Notes: generated by a model not told the origin, from the letters alone. A stretch of DNA of 64,000 bases from Clavibacter nebraskensis NCPPB 2581 (GCF_000355695.1 NC_020891.1:248001-312000); one strand, 5' to 3'. Positions 16,295-26,989 are shown, counted from the stretch's first letter. Program-made: numbers and translations.

Positions 16295-16615
16295 TCAGCG
16301 CCCGTCGCGGCCCCGGTACAGCGTCATGAGCGTCGCCGAGATGCGGCCGCCCGGGCCGAGCGTGTGGCCGTTCGCCTCGAGCCAGGCGCGGGCGGCGGCG
16401 CGCTCGCCGGCGGGGCGGGCCGCGTGGCGCGTGGGCTCGTCGCGGATCGGCGTGATCGTCACGGTCGTGCGCCGCCCGGCCGCGACGTACGGCGCGAGCG
16501 CGGCGCGGAGGGCGCGTGCGCCGGCGGGGTCGAGGTCGATCTCGTGCACGATGCCGTCGATGCCGAAGCGCACCGATTCGGTCGCCTCGTCGCGCGGATC
16601 CACGTCGTCGGTCAT
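16295..16615 (-). CDS. Lsr2-family nucleoid-associated protein (variant)
   Basis: A 106-residue protein with the Lsr2 layout. An N-terminal beta-hairpin dimerisation part contains VRFGIDGIVHEIDLDPAGAR, then LRAALAPYVAAGRRT. A short linker leads to a C-terminal helix-loop-helix, ARAWLEANGHTLGPGGRISA. Lsr2 silences AT-rich DNA by inserting an RGR loop into the minor groove. Here the loop reads GPGGRIS, so the first arginine is replaced. RGR occurs only at the extreme C-terminus (LYRGRDGR). It may be a paralogue with weaker or altered DNA preference. Start ATG 16615. Confidence 0.75.
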   Translation of the reverse strand: MTDDVDPRDEATESVRFGIDGIVHEIDLDPAGARALRAALAPYVAAGRRTTVTITPIRDEPTRHAARPAGERAAARAWLEANGHTLGPGGRISATLMTLYRGRDGR

Positions 16616-16685
16616 GCCGTCTCCTCGAGCTCTCGATCCCCTCTCGCAGCCTAGGCCGCCGTGCGGACATCGATCGCGATGCAGA

Positions 16686-16700
16686 TGAGAACGATTCTCT
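16686..16700. promoter_or_regulatory. Zur-like box before the CobW-like gene
   Basis: TGAGAACGATTCTCT has GAGAA/TTCTC arms around a 3-bp centre and resembles the actinobacterial Zur consensus TGAAAATGATTTTCA (recalled). It lies just upstream of a -10-like TAGGCT at 16703-16708, 7 bp before ATG 16715, which implies a leaderless message repressible by zinc-loaded Zur. A COG0523-type gene downstream supports the call. A Fur-type site cannot be excluded. Confidence 0.55.
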
Positions 16701-16714
16701 TCTAGGCTGGACGG

Positions 16715-17788
16715 ATGGATCCCCACGCGAACGCCCGCCCGTCCGTCGTCCGCGGCGGGCTGGCCGTCGCCCTCGTCTCGGCGAGCGACCTCGCGGTCGC
16801 GTCGCGCGTCGCCGCTGCCGCGGTCGGCGCACCCGCGTCGGCACCGCCCGCCGTGGTCGAGGCGCCGGGCGGCGACAGCGGCGACCTCGGCGCGGACCTC
16901 GCCGAGGGCCTCATCGCGGACGCCGACGATGGGCGCACCGGGCTCGCGGTCGTCGCGCTCGAGCCCGCCGCGGACCCGCTCGAGGTCGCGCTCGTGCTCG
17001 AGCACGTCGTCGAGGCGCGGCATCCCGGATCCACGCCCATCGGCATCCTCGAGGTGGTCGCGGTCTCCTCTGTCGCCGAGATCCGCGACCTGCTGCTCGA
17101 CCCGAGCGGCGCCGACGCGACGCCGTTCGACGCGGCCGAGCGGCTGGCCGGGCGGCTCGAGTGCGCGAGCGTCGTGGTGCTCGACGACCTGGATCCCGAC
17201 CGCCCCACCCCGGACGCCCGTCGCGCTGTCGCGCTGCTCGCGCACCTGGCCCCGGATGCCCGCGTGGTCGCCACGGCCGATCGGGCATCGCTCGCGCCGG
17301 CGCCCCTGCGCATCGGCCGGGGTCGCGCACGAGGGCTCGCCGCGGGCATGGGATGGCAGCTCGCGCTCGCGGGCGAGGCCGCGCCGACGACCGCCGGCGG
17401 CATGGGCGTGCACGTGTTCCGCGATCCCCGCCCGTTCCACCCCGGTCGCCTGCACCAGGCCGTCGCGCACGACCTCGTGCCCGGCCCCGTCGGCCGGATC
17501 GTCCGCTCCCGCGGGCTGGTGCGCCTCGCGACGCGGCCCGCGACCGTCGGCTCGTGGGCGACCGCCGGTGACGTGCTGAGCCTCGACCCGACCGCGATGC
17601 GCAGCTGGGACGCCGACTCGCCCGCCGGGCAGGAGATCGCGTTCGTGGGCGAGCACCTCGACGGCGCCCTGCTCGACCGGATCCTCGGCGCCTGCCTCCT
17701 GGAGCCCGGCGAGCTCGTGGCGGGGCCCGATGCGTGGCACGGCTACGCGGATCCGTTCCCCGTCTGGGACACCGAGCACCGGCACTGA
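16715..17788 (+). CDS. CobW/COG0523-like protein lacking the GTPase P-loop
   Basis: A 357-residue protein. From about residue 225 the CobW C-terminal domain is clear: FRDPRPFHPGRLHQAV, GRIVRSRGLVRLATRPATVG, SWDADSPAGQEIAFVGEHLD and the closing HGYADPFPVWDT. In the N-terminal half the position of the Walker A loop reads GLAVALVSASDLAVASR instead of GxxGxGKT, and no CxCC metal motif is seen. The protein is therefore unlikely to hydrolyse GTP as ordinary metallochaperones do. The Zur-like box upstream suggests induction under zinc starvation. It ends at a strong terminator. Confidence 0.75.
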   Translation: MDPHANARPSVVRGGLAVALVSASDLAVASRVAAAAVGAPASAPPAVVEAPGGDSGDLGADLAEGLIADADDGRTGLAVVALEPAADPLEVALVLEHVVEARHPGSTPIGILEVVAVSSVAEIRDLLLDPSGADATPFDAAERLAGRLECASVVVLDDLDPDRPTPDARRAVALLAHLAPDARVVATADRASLAPAPLRIGRGRARGLAAGMGWQLALAGEAAPTTAGGMGVHVFRDPRPFHPGRLHQAVAHDLVPGPVGRIVRSRGLVRLATRPATVGSWATAGDVLSLDPTAMRSWDADSPAGQEIAFVGEHLDGALLDRILGACLLEPGELVAGPDAWHGYADPFPVWDTEHRH

Positions 17789-17794
17789 GCCGGG

Positions 17795-17818
17795 GGGGCG
17801 CGGCGCGGGCCGCGCCCC
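17795..17818. terminator. Hairpin between the CobW-like and GNAT genes
   Basis: A perfect 10-bp stem GGGGCGCGGC (17795-17804) and GCCGCGCCCC (17809-17818) with loop GCGG. It lies between the convergent stops at 17788 and 17839, so it likely serves both strands. No T tract follows. Confidence 0.65.
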
Positions 17819-17838
17819 TCGGCGTCGTCCGGCCGCGA

Positions 17839-18423
17839 TCACCGCGCCCGCAGCGCCGCCGCGAGGTCGAGCCGCAGCACCACGAAGTGCAGCCCGTCGA
17901 CCTTGCTGAGCTCCGCGGGGACCGGCCGGGTCTCGCCGGTGGCGACGAAGCCCTCGCGCTGGTACCGCGCGATCATCCCCGTGTGCTCGGAGAAGACGTG
18001 GATCTCGGCCCGCGCGCACCCGCGCACGGTCGCCAGGTACCCCAGGGTCTGCCGTCCGAGGCGCTTCGCGATCCCCGAGAGCCGAGCATCCGGCGCGACC
18101 GCCATCATGCCCAGGAGCGCCGTCTCCGCGTCGAGGAGGCGGTGCTCACAGCAGGCGACGATGCGGTCGCCGTCCCGCGCGACCATGAACGTCGCGATGC
18201 CCTCGGCCATCGACGCGCGGATCTCCTCGACGCTCGTGCGGTCGCCGTGCGCCAGGTCCGCGTCCCGCGTCATCTGCTTCTCCGGGGAGGGCTCCCGGTA
18301 CGCGGCGAGCACCAGCGCGGCGAGCTCCTCCGCGTCGGACGCGCTCGCGAACCCGATGTCGAGGGGCGCGTCCTGCGGCATCCTCGTCCCCGTCTGGTCA
18401 TCCCTCACCTCGGGCATGGTCAT
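17839..18423 (-). CDS. GNAT-family N-acetyltransferase
   Basis: A 194-residue protein with LDIGFASASDAEELAALVLAAY near the start, MMAVAPDARLSGIAKRLGRQ as the acetyl-CoA strand/loop and VFSEHTGMIARYQREGFV as the final GNAT motif. EHTGMIARYQREGF resembles GNATs annotated as acting on small amines, but the substrate is open. ATG 18423 is chosen because AGGAGG lies about 9 bases upstream on the minus strand; the next Met is two codons in. The 291-bp divergent region to the glycosyltransferase gene at 18715 shows no recognisable operator. Confidence 0.8.
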   Translation of the reverse strand: MTMPEVRDDQTGTRMPQDAPLDIGFASASDAEELAALVLAAYREPSPEKQMTRDADLAHGDRTSVEEIRASMAEGIATFMVARDGDRIVACCEHRLLDAETALLGMMAVAPDARLSGIAKRLGRQTLGYLATVRGCARAEIHVFSEHTGMIARYQREGFVATGETRPVPAELSKVDGLHFVVLRLDLAAALRAR

Positions 18424-18714
18424 GTCGGTCTCCTCCTGCCGGTCCGTGCCGGGCGAGGACGCGCGGATCGCGTCGGCCGGGGGACCGTTCGCTGTGACCG
18501 TAGGAGTTGATGCGCCGCCGCGCGACGATCCTCCCCATCGGCCGGGCGGGCGTCCGCGCTTGTGGAGGGGCCGGCCCGTGAGGCGCGCGGCGCATGCCAA
18601 GGTCCATCCACCCGTCGAGCCGCCACCGCTGCCGTCGCCGACGCGGGATCCCCTCCCCTCGCTCGCGCGCTGCTCCGCCGTGGTGCGCGCCCGTCTCCGA
18701 AGGAGCGCCGCTGC

Positions 18715-19896
18715 ATGACGACCGTGACCGGAGCCCCGCGCGGGGCGCGCATGCTCTTCTCCTTCGCCCGCGGGCGCGGTCACCTCGGCCCCCTGCTCCC
18801 GCTCGCGCGTGCGGCGGCCGCGGCGGGCCACGAGACCGCCCTCGCGGGAGCGCGATCGGTGATCCGCGACCAGACCGGCTTCGATCACCTGCATCCCCGG
18901 GATGTGCCGACCGCGCCCGCGTCGTCGCGGGGCGAGGGCACGGGCCGGCTGGTGCCGGTGTCCGCGGACACGCTCCTGAAGGACATGGCGCCGTACTTCC
19001 TCGGTCCTACCGGCCGCGACGCGCGCGACGCCGTCATCGAGATCGCCACCTCGTGGTCGGCCGACGTCGTCGTCTGCGACGGGCAGGACTTCGGGGCGAT
19101 GGTCGCAGCCGAACGCGTCGGCATCCCCTGCGTCGTGGTCGAGGTGTTCGCGACCGCGCCCGACGGGTGGATCGAGCAGATCCGCGGGCCGATGCAGAGC
19201 TTCCGGGCCGAGGTCGGCCTCGCACCCGACCACGAGCTGGCCGGGATCGACGGGCAGCTCGCCGTGATCCCGTTCCCCGCCTCGTTCCGCCCCCTCCGGG
19301 AGCGCCGCGGCCAGATGACGCGGATGCGCCCGGACGCCCCGGAGGCGGACCGCGACCACCCCGCCATCGCCTGGCTCGCGGCGGGCGACCAGGAGCACCG
19401 CGTCTACGCGACCCTCGGCACGATCTTCAACCGGGCGTCCGGCGACCTGCTCCCGCGGATCATCACGGCGCTCGCCTCGCTCCCCGTGCGCGCGCTGGTC
19501 ACGACGGGGCCCGACATCGACCCGGCCGGCTTCGGGGTGCCGGGCGCGAACGTGCGCCTCGAGCCGTATGTGCCGCAGAACGGCATGCTGGAGGTGGTCG
19601 ACCTCGTCGTGTCGCACGGCGGATCCGGCACCATGACGCAGTCCCTGGCGCACGGCGTGCCCCTGCTCGTGCTCCCGCTGGGCGCCGACCAGCTCCCCAA
19701 CGGCGAGCGCGTGCGGGACCTCGGCGCGGGCGCGATGCTCGACGCGCGGGCGACGCCGACGGAGATCGCGGCGCGGATCCGGGGCATGCTCGGCGATCCC
19801 GCCCACCGCGCGGCCGCCGCCGCCGTGGCCGACGAGATGCGTGCGCTGCCGTCGCCCGCCGACGTCGTGGAGCGGATCGAGGCGCTCCTGCGCTGA
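18715..19896 (+). CDS. MGT-type (UGT-like, GT1) glycosyltransferase
   Basis: A 393-residue GT-B fold glycosyltransferase. MLFSFARGRGHLGPLLPLAR is the N-terminal acceptor-domain signature (G-H-x-x-P-x-x-x-L). Near residues 280-330, VRLEPYVPQNGMLEVVDLVV, SHGGSGTMTQSLAHGVPLL and LPLGADQLPNGERV form the nucleotide-sugar binding motif of GT1 enzymes that glycosylate antibiotics, lipids or plant phenolics. It has no signal peptide. ATG 18715 follows GAAGGAG at a proper distance. The next gene, a flavin reductase-like protein, follows 94 bp later on the same strand. The acceptor is unknown. Confidence 0.85.
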   Translation: MTTVTGAPRGARMLFSFARGRGHLGPLLPLARAAAAAGHETALAGARSVIRDQTGFDHLHPRDVPTAPASSRGEGTGRLVPVSADTLLKDMAPYFLGPTGRDARDAVIEIATSWSADVVVCDGQDFGAMVAAERVGIPCVVVEVFATAPDGWIEQIRGPMQSFRAEVGLAPDHELAGIDGQLAVIPFPASFRPLRERRGQMTRMRPDAPEADRDHPAIAWLAAGDQEHRVYATLGTIFNRASGDLLPRIITALASLPVRALVTTGPDIDPAGFGVPGANVRLEPYVPQNGMLEVVDLVVSHGGSGTMTQSLAHGVPLLVLPLGADQLPNGERVRDLGAGAMLDARATPTEIAARIRGMLGDPAHRAAAAAVADEMRALPSPADVVERIEALLR

Positions 19897-19990
19897 CGCC
19901 GGCGGCAGCGGCGACCGGGGCCGTCGCTCCGGCCTTGCGGATCCCGCAAGGAGTCGTGCGCGCGGCACCCGACAGCACGAGGCTCGAGCC

Positions 19991-21082
19991 ATGGACATCA
20001 CACGAGGCATCGATGGAAGGCACGAGTGGGACGCGGTCGTCGTCGGCGGCGGCGTGGCGGGATCGAGCGCGGCGCTCATGCTGGCGCGCGCCCGCAGGAG
20101 CGTGCTCGTCGTCGACGCGGGCCAGCCCCGCAACGCCGTCGCCGCGCACATGCACGGCGTGCTCGGCCACGACGGGAAGCCGCCGCGGCAGCTCGTCGCC
20201 GAGGGGCGGCGCGAGATCGAGGGCTACGGCGGCGTCGTGGTCGACGGGCGCGTCGAGGGGGTCGCCGCGGTGGACGACCCGGCGGGCCCGCGATTCCGCG
20301 TGACGCTCGACGGCGGCGCCGAGGTCGCGGCCCGCCGCGTGATCCTCGCGACCGGCCTCGTCGACGTCCTGCCCGAGGTCCCCGGCCTGACCGCGCACTG
20401 GGGCGCGGGCGTCGTCGTCTGCCCCTACTGCGACGGCTACGAGGTGCGCGACCGCCGCATCGGCGTGCTCGCGACCGGGCCCGGCAGCCTCCACCACGTG
20501 CAGATGCTGCGGCAGTGGTCGGCCGACGTCACGTTCCTCATCGCGGGCGGCATGGCGGACGGCCAGCCGCTCGACTTCGATGACGCGACCCGCGCCGGGA
20601 TCGACGCCCGGGGGATCCGCGTGGAGGAGGCCGCGGTCGTCCGCGTGCTCGGCGAGCGCGGTGCGCTGGAGGGCGTGGAGCTCGCCGACGGCCGGATCCT
20701 GCCGCTCGACTCTCTCTTCGCGATGCCCGGCGTCGCGCCCCGCGACGGCATCGCCCGCGCGCTCGGCGCCACCACCGAGGACGCACCCTGGGGCCCGTTC
20801 GTGGCGGCGGATCCGATGGGCCAGACGAGCGTCCCGGGCCTCCTCATCGCGGGCAACGCGTCCAGCGGATCGGCGAACGTGCCGGTGGCCATGGCCGCGG
20901 GCACCATGGCGGGCGCGATGGCGAACGCCGGGATGGTGACGGAGGACGTCGCGACGGCGGTCGCTGCCACCGCGACCGCCGCCGCGGATCAGGCCCCCGT
21001 CGCCTCGCCCGCCGGCCGGATGTCCGCCAGCAGCCCCGCCGCCACGTCGGTCAGCACGAGCTCGCCCGTGTCGGCGTCGTAG
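19991..21082 (+). CDS. NAD(P)/FAD-dependent oxidoreductase, thioredoxin-reductase-like
   Basis: A 363-residue flavoprotein. FAD motif AVVVGGGVAGSSAALMLARA lies at residues about 15-34, the redox pair is Cys144-Pro-Tyr-Cys147 in VVVCPYCDGYEV, and a second dinucleotide-like strand IGVLATGPGS follows. The C-terminal FAD block reads TSVPGLLIAGNAS. It resembles the TrxB-like branch that includes dithiol oxidases for thio-containing natural products (GliT/HlmI type). The last about 35 residues are low-complexity and overlap the convergent ABC gene by 94 bp, so the natural tail may have been extended by loss of an earlier stop. Confidence 0.8.
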   Translation: MDITRGIDGRHEWDAVVVGGGVAGSSAALMLARARRSVLVVDAGQPRNAVAAHMHGVLGHDGKPPRQLVAEGRREIEGYGGVVVDGRVEGVAAVDDPAGPRFRVTLDGGAEVAARRVILATGLVDVLPEVPGLTAHWGAGVVVCPYCDGYEVRDRRIGVLATGPGSLHHVQMLRQWSADVTFLIAGGMADGQPLDFDDATRAGIDARGIRVEEAAVVRVLGERGALEGVELADGRILPLDSLFAMPGVAPRDGIARALGATTEDAPWGPFVAADPMGQTSVPGLLIAGNASSGSANVPVAMAAGTMAGAMANAGMVTEDVATAVAATATAAADQAPVASPAGRMSASSPAATSVSTSSPVSAS

Positions 21083-22338
21083 TCGAACAGCTCGCCGTAG
21101 CGGCCCCAGTCGATGGCGATGTCCAGCTGCCGCTGCGCGTCGGCGTCCGTGAAGCCGCGGCGGAGCAGGTCGCGGAAGAAGTCGTCGCGGAGCGCGCCGT
21201 CGTCGCTGTTCTCGAGGGCCTTGACGATGGTCCGCACCAGCGGTGCGCCCGTCGCCGCCAGGTGCGCGAAGAGCTCCTTGCTGCGCAGGATCCCGGCGGT
21301 GACCCACGCGCGCCCGTCGTCCGTGAGGAACGCCTGCGCGCCCTCCACCTCGAGGAGCCCGAGCATGCGCCCGGCGTCGACGAGGGGCAGGAGGTCGTCG
21401 AGCTCGAACGAGAGCTCGTCGGCGAGGTCGGGCAGGTCGGCCTGCCCGTCGTGCGCGTGCACGATCTCGACCAGGCCGGCCAGGCCGCCCACGCTGGCCT
21501 GGGGCAGCGGGTGCGAGAGCGGCCCGGGCGTCGCGCTGACGGTCGTGGACCGCTCGTCGCGGTCGGTGAGGATCGCGTACAGGGCGTCGACCGCGGCCTC
21601 GAAGGTGGGGCTCCTGCGGTCGCGCGGGCGCGGCAGCGTGATCGGGACCTCGGCCTTCACCCGGCCGGGGTTCGACCCGAGCACGAGCACCCGGTCGGCG
21701 AGGAGCACGGCCTCCTCGATGTTGTGGGTGACGATGCAGATGCTGCGGGTCGGGAAGCCCGGCTGCGCCCACAGCGACGCGATCTCCCCGCGCAGGTTCT
21801 CGCTCGTGAGCACGTCGAGCGCGGAGAAGGGCTCGTCCATCAGCAGCACGTCGGGGCGGAGCACGAGCGCGCGGGCGAAGCCGACGCGCTGGCGCATCCC
21901 GCCGGACAGCTCCCGTGGGTAGGCGGACTCGAAGCCGTCCAGTCCGATCGAGTCGATGGCCGCGAGGGCGCGCTCGCGGCGCTCCGCCTCGCCGACCCCG
22001 GCCGCGAGCAGTCCGAGCTCCACGTTCTGCAGCACCGTGAGCCAGGGCATCAGCGCGAACGACTGGAACACCATCGCGGTGCCGGGGTTCGCGCCGTCGA
22101 GCAGGGCGCCGCGGTACCGCACCTCGCCGCCGGTGGGGGCGATGAGGCCGGCGAGGGCGCGCAGCAGCGTCGACTTCCCCGAGCCCGACTTGCCGAGGAG
22201 GGCGACGATCTCGCCCTCGTGCAGCGTGAGGTCGACGTGCTCCAGCACGTCGAGCGTGGTGCCGTCCGCGGACGGGAAGGACTTCGAGACGTCGCGCGCG
22301 GTGATGAGCTCGGTGCGGGTCCGGGTGGTGGTGGTCAT
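20989..22338 (-). CDS. ABC transporter ATP-binding protein, NitT/TauT type with C-terminal AAA-associated domain
   Basis: A 449-residue ATPase. Walker A is LLGKSGSGKSTLLRAL, Q-loop VFQSFALMPWLTV, signature ELSGGMRQRVGFARAL and Walker B DVLLMDEPFSALD: the nitrate/sulfonate/taurine (SsuB/TauB-like) class. After about residue 285 there is an extra 160-residue region (ADLPDLADELSFELDDLLPL, then FRDLLRRGFTDADAQRQLDI). This is the AAA-associated C-terminal domain found on some NitT/TauT ATPases and is probably regulatory. The start ATG 22338 is 38 bp after the permease stop. No periplasmic-type binding protein gene is adjacent. Confidence 0.87.
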   Translation of the reverse strand: MTTTTRTRTELITARDVSKSFPSADGTTLDVLEHVDLTLHEGEIVALLGKSGSGKSTLLRALAGLIAPTGGEVRYRGALLDGANPGTAMVFQSFALMPWLTVLQNVELGLLAAGVGEAERRERALAAIDSIGLDGFESAYPRELSGGMRQRVGFARALVLRPDVLLMDEPFSALDVLTSENLRGEIASLWAQPGFPTRSICIVTHNIEEAVLLADRVLVLGSNPGRVKAEVPITLPRPRDRRSPTFEAAVDALYAILTDRDERSTTVSATPGPLSHPLPQASVGGLAGLVEIVHAHDGQADLPDLADELSFELDDLLPLVDAGRMLGLLEVEGAQAFLTDDGRAWVTAGILRSKELFAHLAATGAPLVRTIVKALENSDDGALRDDFFRDLLRRGFTDADAQRQLDIAIDWGRYGELFDYDADTGELVLTDVAAGLLADIRPAGEATGA

Positions 22339-22376
22339 GGTCGTGCCGCCCTTCGGGGGTCGTCTGCTCGGGTCGT

Positions 22377-24125
22377 TCAGGAGAGGGAGAAGCGCGTCTC
22401 GGCGTACGCGTGCAGGCGTCGCCAGACGAGGCGGTTGAGGCCGACGACGAAGACGCTCATGACGGTGACGCCCACGAGGGTCCGCGCGAAGTCGCCGCTC
22501 GCGGTGGAGTCCGCGATGTAGGCGCCGAGGCCCGTCGCGTGCAGCGTCGTGTCGCCGTAGCCCACGACCTCGGAGACGATGGACGCGTTCCAGGCACCGC
22601 CCGCGGCCGTGATCCCGCCGGTGACCCAGGCGCCGAAGACCGCGGGCCCGTACAGCGCGCGCCACCGTCGCACCCGCGACAGCCGGAGGCTCGCGGCGAC
22701 CTCGCGGAGGTCGGCGGGGATCGCCGACGCCCCGGCGATGACGTTGAAGAGGATGTACCACTGGGCGCCGAGCGACATGAGGAGGATCCCGCCCCAGTCG
22801 AGGCTCACGCCGGTGGAGATGAGGGCGAGCGTGGCGAAGGGGAACAGGAAGTTCGCCGGGAAGCTCGCGAGCACCTGCACGATCGGCTGCGCGATGCGCG
22901 TGACCTTCGGGCTCAGGCCGATCCAGACGCCGACCGGCACCCAGACGATCGTGCCGACGACGAGGAGCACCAGCACGCGGCCGAACGTGATCACCCCGAG
23001 GCCCGCGGCGACCCCGAACTCCCCGATGCCGGCGCGCGCGTCGACGTAGCCGAGCATCGCGGTCATGCCCCAGGCGATGAGCGCGACGACGAGCACGAGG
23101 AGCGCGACGTCGCCGGCGCGTCGCCGCCGCGGGTCGACGTGCAGCGGGCGGTCCGCGACGCCGAAGGGCCGCATGGCCGCGTCGAGGCCGCGCGCCACGG
23201 GACGCAGGGCGCGCAGGGCGAGCCCGGGGATCGCCGACCGCCGGAGCACACCCAGGACGACGCTCGTCTGCACCTCGGCGGCGCTCGTGTCGCCGGTGCG
23301 GAACCGTTCGGCCCACGCCGTGAGAGGCCGCCAGAACAGCAGGTTGACGCCCACGACCATCGCGACCATGACGCCCACCGCGAGCAGCAGGTGGCCGATC
23401 TCCCCGGCCCGCGACGCGGCGGCGACGTAGGAGCCGATGCCCGGCAGCGCGTAGACGTCGCCGTTGACGCTGATGGCCTCCGACGCGACGAGGAAGAACC
23501 ACCCGCCGCCGAAGCTCATCATCCCGTTCCAGACCAGCGGGATCATGCCGTGCGGCACGTCGAGCTTCCAGAACCGCTGCCAGCGCGTGAGCCGCAGGAG
23601 GCGCGCGGCCTCGTCGAGCTCCGCGGGCTGCGTGACCAGCGACTGGTAGAAGGCGAACGTGAGGTTCCAGGCCTGGCTCGTGAAGATCGCGAAGACGCTG
23701 GCGCACTCCACCCCGAGCTGCGAGCCGGGGAACAGGGCCAGCCACATCGTGACCGTCACCGACAGGAACGCGAGGACGGGCACGGACTGCAGCACGTCGA
23801 GCACGGGCAGCAGGATCCTCTCCGCCCGGCGGGACCGGGCGGCGAGGGTCGCGTAGGCGAACGTGAACGCGACGGACACGGCCAGCGCGGCGAACATGCG
23901 CAGCAGGGACCGGGCGGCGAAGTAGGGGAGCTGGGCGGGATCCGTCGACACCGACGAGGGCGCGCTGGCCCGGTCGAACGGGGCCCCGACCCCGTGGGAC
24001 AGGACGATGAGGATCCAGAAGACGACAGCCACAGCGACGAGGACGGTGGCGTCGACGGCGAGCCGGCTGCGCGAGCGCAGCGGGGCGGCCTGGCTGGTGA
24101 AGGTGAGCGGGCGGGACGAGGGCAT
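22377..24125 (-). CDS. Fused two-domain ABC permease (NitT/TauT family)
   Basis: A 582-residue membrane protein containing two BinPDT-type permease units in tandem. Each has about six hydrophobic segments and an EAA loop: LDEAARLLRLTRWQRFWKL in the first half and LREVAASLRLSRVRRWRAL in the second. One polypeptide thus supplies the whole membrane part of the transporter, partnering the downstream ATPase. The start ATG 24125 (MPSSRPLTF) was chosen over a longer frame because the extension is Arg/Pro-rich and hydrophilic. The substrate is unknown. A divergent ArsR gene suggests a metal or metal-linked ligand. Confidence 0.85.
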   Translation of the reverse strand: MPSSRPLTFTSQAAPLRSRSRLAVDATVLVAVAVVFWILIVLSHGVGAPFDRASAPSSVSTDPAQLPYFAARSLLRMFAALAVSVAFTFAYATLAARSRRAERILLPVLDVLQSVPVLAFLSVTVTMWLALFPGSQLGVECASVFAIFTSQAWNLTFAFYQSLVTQPAELDEAARLLRLTRWQRFWKLDVPHGMIPLVWNGMMSFGGGWFFLVASEAISVNGDVYALPGIGSYVAAASRAGEIGHLLLAVGVMVAMVVGVNLLFWRPLTAWAERFRTGDTSAAEVQTSVVLGVLRRSAIPGLALRALRPVARGLDAAMRPFGVADRPLHVDPRRRRAGDVALLVLVVALIAWGMTAMLGYVDARAGIGEFGVAAGLGVITFGRVLVLLVVGTIVWVPVGVWIGLSPKVTRIAQPIVQVLASFPANFLFPFATLALISTGVSLDWGGILLMSLGAQWYILFNVIAGASAIPADLREVAASLRLSRVRRWRALYGPAVFGAWVTGGITAAGGAWNASIVSEVVGYGDTTLHATGLGAYIADSTASGDFARTLVGVTVMSVFVVGLNRLVWRRLHAYAETRFSLS

Positions 24126-24283
24126 GGCTGCTCCAGGGCGAGGCGTCCCGCCGGCGTCAGGTGCGTCGCGGCGGGAGCGGAGGATGGTGGGGTGTCGGGC
24201 GGGGTCTATGGCCATCAGGGCTCATGCCGTCTCGCCTCCTCCGGTGCGGGCCTCGGGTCGGCCGGGGGGTGAGCATACACAGA

Positions 24284-24301
24284 TGCTCAAGCGCTTGCGC
24301 A
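24284..24301. promoter_or_regulatory. 18-bp operator-like palindrome between the ABC permease and ArsR genes
   Basis: TGCTCAAGCGCTTGCGCA is a near-perfect 18-bp inverted repeat (only one arm pair mismatched) around the perfect core CAAGCGCTTG. It lies 10 bp before the first ArsR ATG and about 160 bp before the divergent permease start. ArsR/SmtB repressors bind 12-2-12-type repeats containing similar AT/GC-mixed arms, so this is the best candidate site for the adjacent ArsR protein. Confidence 0.5.
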
Positions 24302-24310
24302 ACCATGTGA

Positions 24311-24706
24311 ATGGACCATGATGGACGCATGCCGAGAGACGAGGCCGTCCCCGTGACCGAGGCGCGGCTCGCCGCCGCGAGCGAGACCTTCGAGCTGCTC
24401 GCGACGCCGAGCCGCCTCCACCTGGTGTGGCTCCTCGCGGAGGGCGAGGCCGACGTCTCGACCCTCGCGGAGCGCAGCGCCGCCTCCATCCCGGCCACGA
24501 GCCAGCACCTCGCCAAGCTGCGGGCCGCGGGCGTGGCCGCCGCGCGACGCGACGGCCGGCGGCAGCTCTACCGCCTCGAGGATCCGCACATCGTCGCGAT
24601 CGTGCGGCAGATGTTCTCGCACATCGCGGCCGACGGCACGATCGCGGCCGAGCCCGACGCACGACGCCCGCCGCGGCGTCCCCGGTTCGACGCCCGCCGT
24701 GCCTGA
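24311..24706 (+). CDS. ArsR/SmtB-family winged-helix regulator
   Basis: A 131-residue protein (125 if translation starts at ATG 24329). The ArsR winged helix is evident: [41 protein letters not shown] for the recognition helix and [16 protein letters not shown] for the wing. The alpha-3 ELCVCDL cysteines of arsenic and cadmium sensors are absent. Helix 5, [17 protein letters not shown], carries two His residues, as in zinc/nickel/cobalt-sensing members. It is divergent from the ABC permease with a palindrome between them and likely represses that system. The ligand is inferred only. Confidence 0.82.
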   Translation: MDHDGRMPRDEAVPVTEARLAAASETFELLATPSRLHLVWLLAEGEADVSTLAERSAASIPATSQHLAKLRAAGVAAARRDGRRQLYRLEDPHIVAIVRQMFSHIAADGTIAAEPDARRPPRRPRFDARRA

Positions 24707-24756
24707 CCGACGGATCCCCCTCGGCGCGCTGGCGCGGGGCGAGACCCCGCAGTAAA

Positions 24757-24777
24757 CTTGAGCCCGCTCGACTCAAG
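24757..24777. promoter_or_regulatory. HAIR element (HspR operator) before clpB
   Basis: CTTGAG at 24757-24762 and ACTCAAG at 24771-24777 form the HspR inverted repeat CTTGAGT-N7-ACTCAAG with one changed base in the left arm. It overlaps a TAAACT -10-like hexamer (24753-24758) and lies 19 bp before GTG 24797. HspR, with DnaK as corepressor, represses heat-shock genes in actinobacteria through this site. hspR itself is not in the window. Confidence 0.8.
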
Positions 24778-24796
24778 TACGACCGAAGGGAACGCA

Positions 24797-26989
<2,193 letters not shown>

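Noticed and set aside
24758-24796. In-frame TTG 24758 upstream of clpB as start
   Set aside because: It lies inside the HAIR element and has no ribosome site; GTG 24797 has GAAGGGAA upstream and begins the conserved sequence.
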